Part shown: positions 63,753-64,000 of the stretch, one piece after another | How the letters are laid out: every line of letters starts with the position of its first letter | Position numbering within the stretch: position 1 is the stretch's first letter | Source of the DNA: Algibacillus agarilyticus | GTDB lineage: Bacteria > Pseudomonadota > Gammaproteobacteria > Enterobacterales > Alteromonadaceae | Assembly: GCF_003286125.1 (NCBI RefSeq) | Contig: NZ_QMED01000023.1 | Location: forward strand, 22,443-86,442 | Length of the DNA: 64,000 nucleotides | Direction of reading: 5' to 3' | Program-made: the position numbers and the translations under genes | Notes under the pieces: generated by a model | Told to the model about the DNA's origin: nothing | Databases searched by the model: none | The model's input: only the letters and a program-made list of their open reading frames with translations

Positions 63753-63782
63753 CCTCCATCGCCGACAAATCGGCAATGGAGA
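63753..63782. terminator. Hairpin between repeats
   Basis: Arms CTCCATCGCCGA and TCGGCAATGGAG pair with one mismatch around AAA. It lies between the 27-bp repeats and their fourth partial copy. There is no T-run after it on either strand, so termination is doubtful. Confidence 0.4.
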
Positions 63783-63863
63783 TATGAGTTAATCATTATT
63801 TGATAAAAAAATAGCAATTTGTACGCACGTGAGAAATCGTGCAGGACAGTCATCGAAATTTAA

Positions 63864-64000
63864 TTAGCCGCGATGGGCTCAAATCGTAAACGCTACCAAT
63901 CAAGTGAAGAAATACAAAAATATGCGGGGATTGCGCCGGTCACTGAACGCAGTGGTAAAAAAGAGTGGATACATTGGCGATACTCATGCACAACATTTTT
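63864..64000 (+). pseudogene. IS110-family transposase fragment, 5'-truncated
   Basis: The frame reads LAAMGSNRKRYQSSEEIQKY, then AGIAPVTERSGKKEW and 'IHWRYSCTTF', running off the window edge. 'YAGIAPVTERSGKK' is the signature of the IS110/IS1111 C-terminal transposase domain (PF02371). The N-terminal DEDD-type catalytic part is missing: an in-frame TAA at 63861 lies just upstream, at the junction with the partial 27-bp repeat. It is therefore a broken copy, at least at its 5' end. Confidence 0.8.

Noticed and set aside
63563-63787. 74-residue ORF with VASVQDSHR repeated three times
   Set aside because: The repeat of 27 bp happens to be divisible by three; there is no ribosome site and the rest is not protein-like.
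29263-63862. Common origin of the GGGACAGGCATC (29.3 kb), GGGACATCCATC (41.4 kb) and AGGACAGTCATCG (63.8 kb) motifs
   Set aside because: The similarity covers only about 12 bases and may be chance; it needs a genome-wide alignment.

Overview
The window looks like the chromosome of an agar-degrading marine gammaproteobacterium of the Alteromonadales (Catenovulum, Paraglaciecola or Agarivorans-like; the genus is a guess). The reasons are low G+C with ATG/TTG/GTG starts and strong Shine-Dalgarno sequences, gammaproteobacterial housekeeping genes (MiaE, Gph, RhlE, PutP, an OsmC-YcaO fusion), and much polysaccharide-degradation machinery: a GH50 beta-agarase, a GH117-type anhydrogalactosidase, a GH16 lipoprotein, a formylglycine sulfatase, a large TonB-dependent receptor, a sodium/solute symporter and LamG/discoidin exoproteins. 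I see no rRNA, tRNA, CRISPR or prophage.

Layout. 0-8.4 kb: end of a beta-propeller lactonase, FKBP isomerase, MiaE, a secreted LamG/haem-c/discoidin protein, then a MocA-XdhC pair with no molybdenum hydroxylase nearby. 8.9-17.1 kb: a glycan-uptake operon on the minus strand (sulfatase, TonB-dependent receptor, surface lipoprotein) facing a divergent GntR/FadR regulator; palindromes AAACATATGATGTTT lie between them and recur upstream of the LamG exoprotein. 17.3-32.5 kb: a solute-binding-like protein, a serine hydrolase, an ankyrin/membrane pair, a Sel1/TonB-C protein, a 1676-residue TPR protein with an embedded C39-type peptidase, a small basic protein, a flavoprotein and phosphoglycolate phosphatase. 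33-35.3 kb: GH50 agarase. 35.6-42.9 kb: an accessory island with a 1344-residue NACHT NTPase carrying a C-terminal PD-(D/E)XK nuclease, a divergent pentapeptide-repeat membrane protein, an orphan membrane protein and repeat arrays. 42.9-51.9 kb: ECF sigma factor with a FecR-LamG partner, then a tight operon of GH16, symporter, GH117 and flavoprotein. 52-64 kb: housekeeping and small accessory genes, ending in an IS110-type transposase fragment.

How the genes fit together. GH16 and GH50 enzymes would cut agar-type galactans outside the cell or in the periplasm. The sulfatase would remove sulfate, the TonB receptor and lipoprotein would bind and import oligosaccharides, and the symporter would bring small products into the cytoplasm. 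The signal-less GH117 enzyme would split the 3,6-anhydro-L-galactose linkage there, with the co-transcribed flavoprotein acting on a released sugar. The GntR-type repressor and the ECF/FecR pair are the likely switches.

The most unusual material is (1) the NACHT-nuclease protein, an anti-phage defence candidate with the nuclease at the C-terminus; (2) a family of modular, hairpin-built mobile repeats (four copies at 6.1, 17.1, 19.8 and 21.9 kb) whose internal blocks are shuffled between copies; (3) the shared palindromic operator; (4) a GH16 enzyme split by a discoidin domain; and (5) several repeat elements that supply or abut the stop codons of genes.
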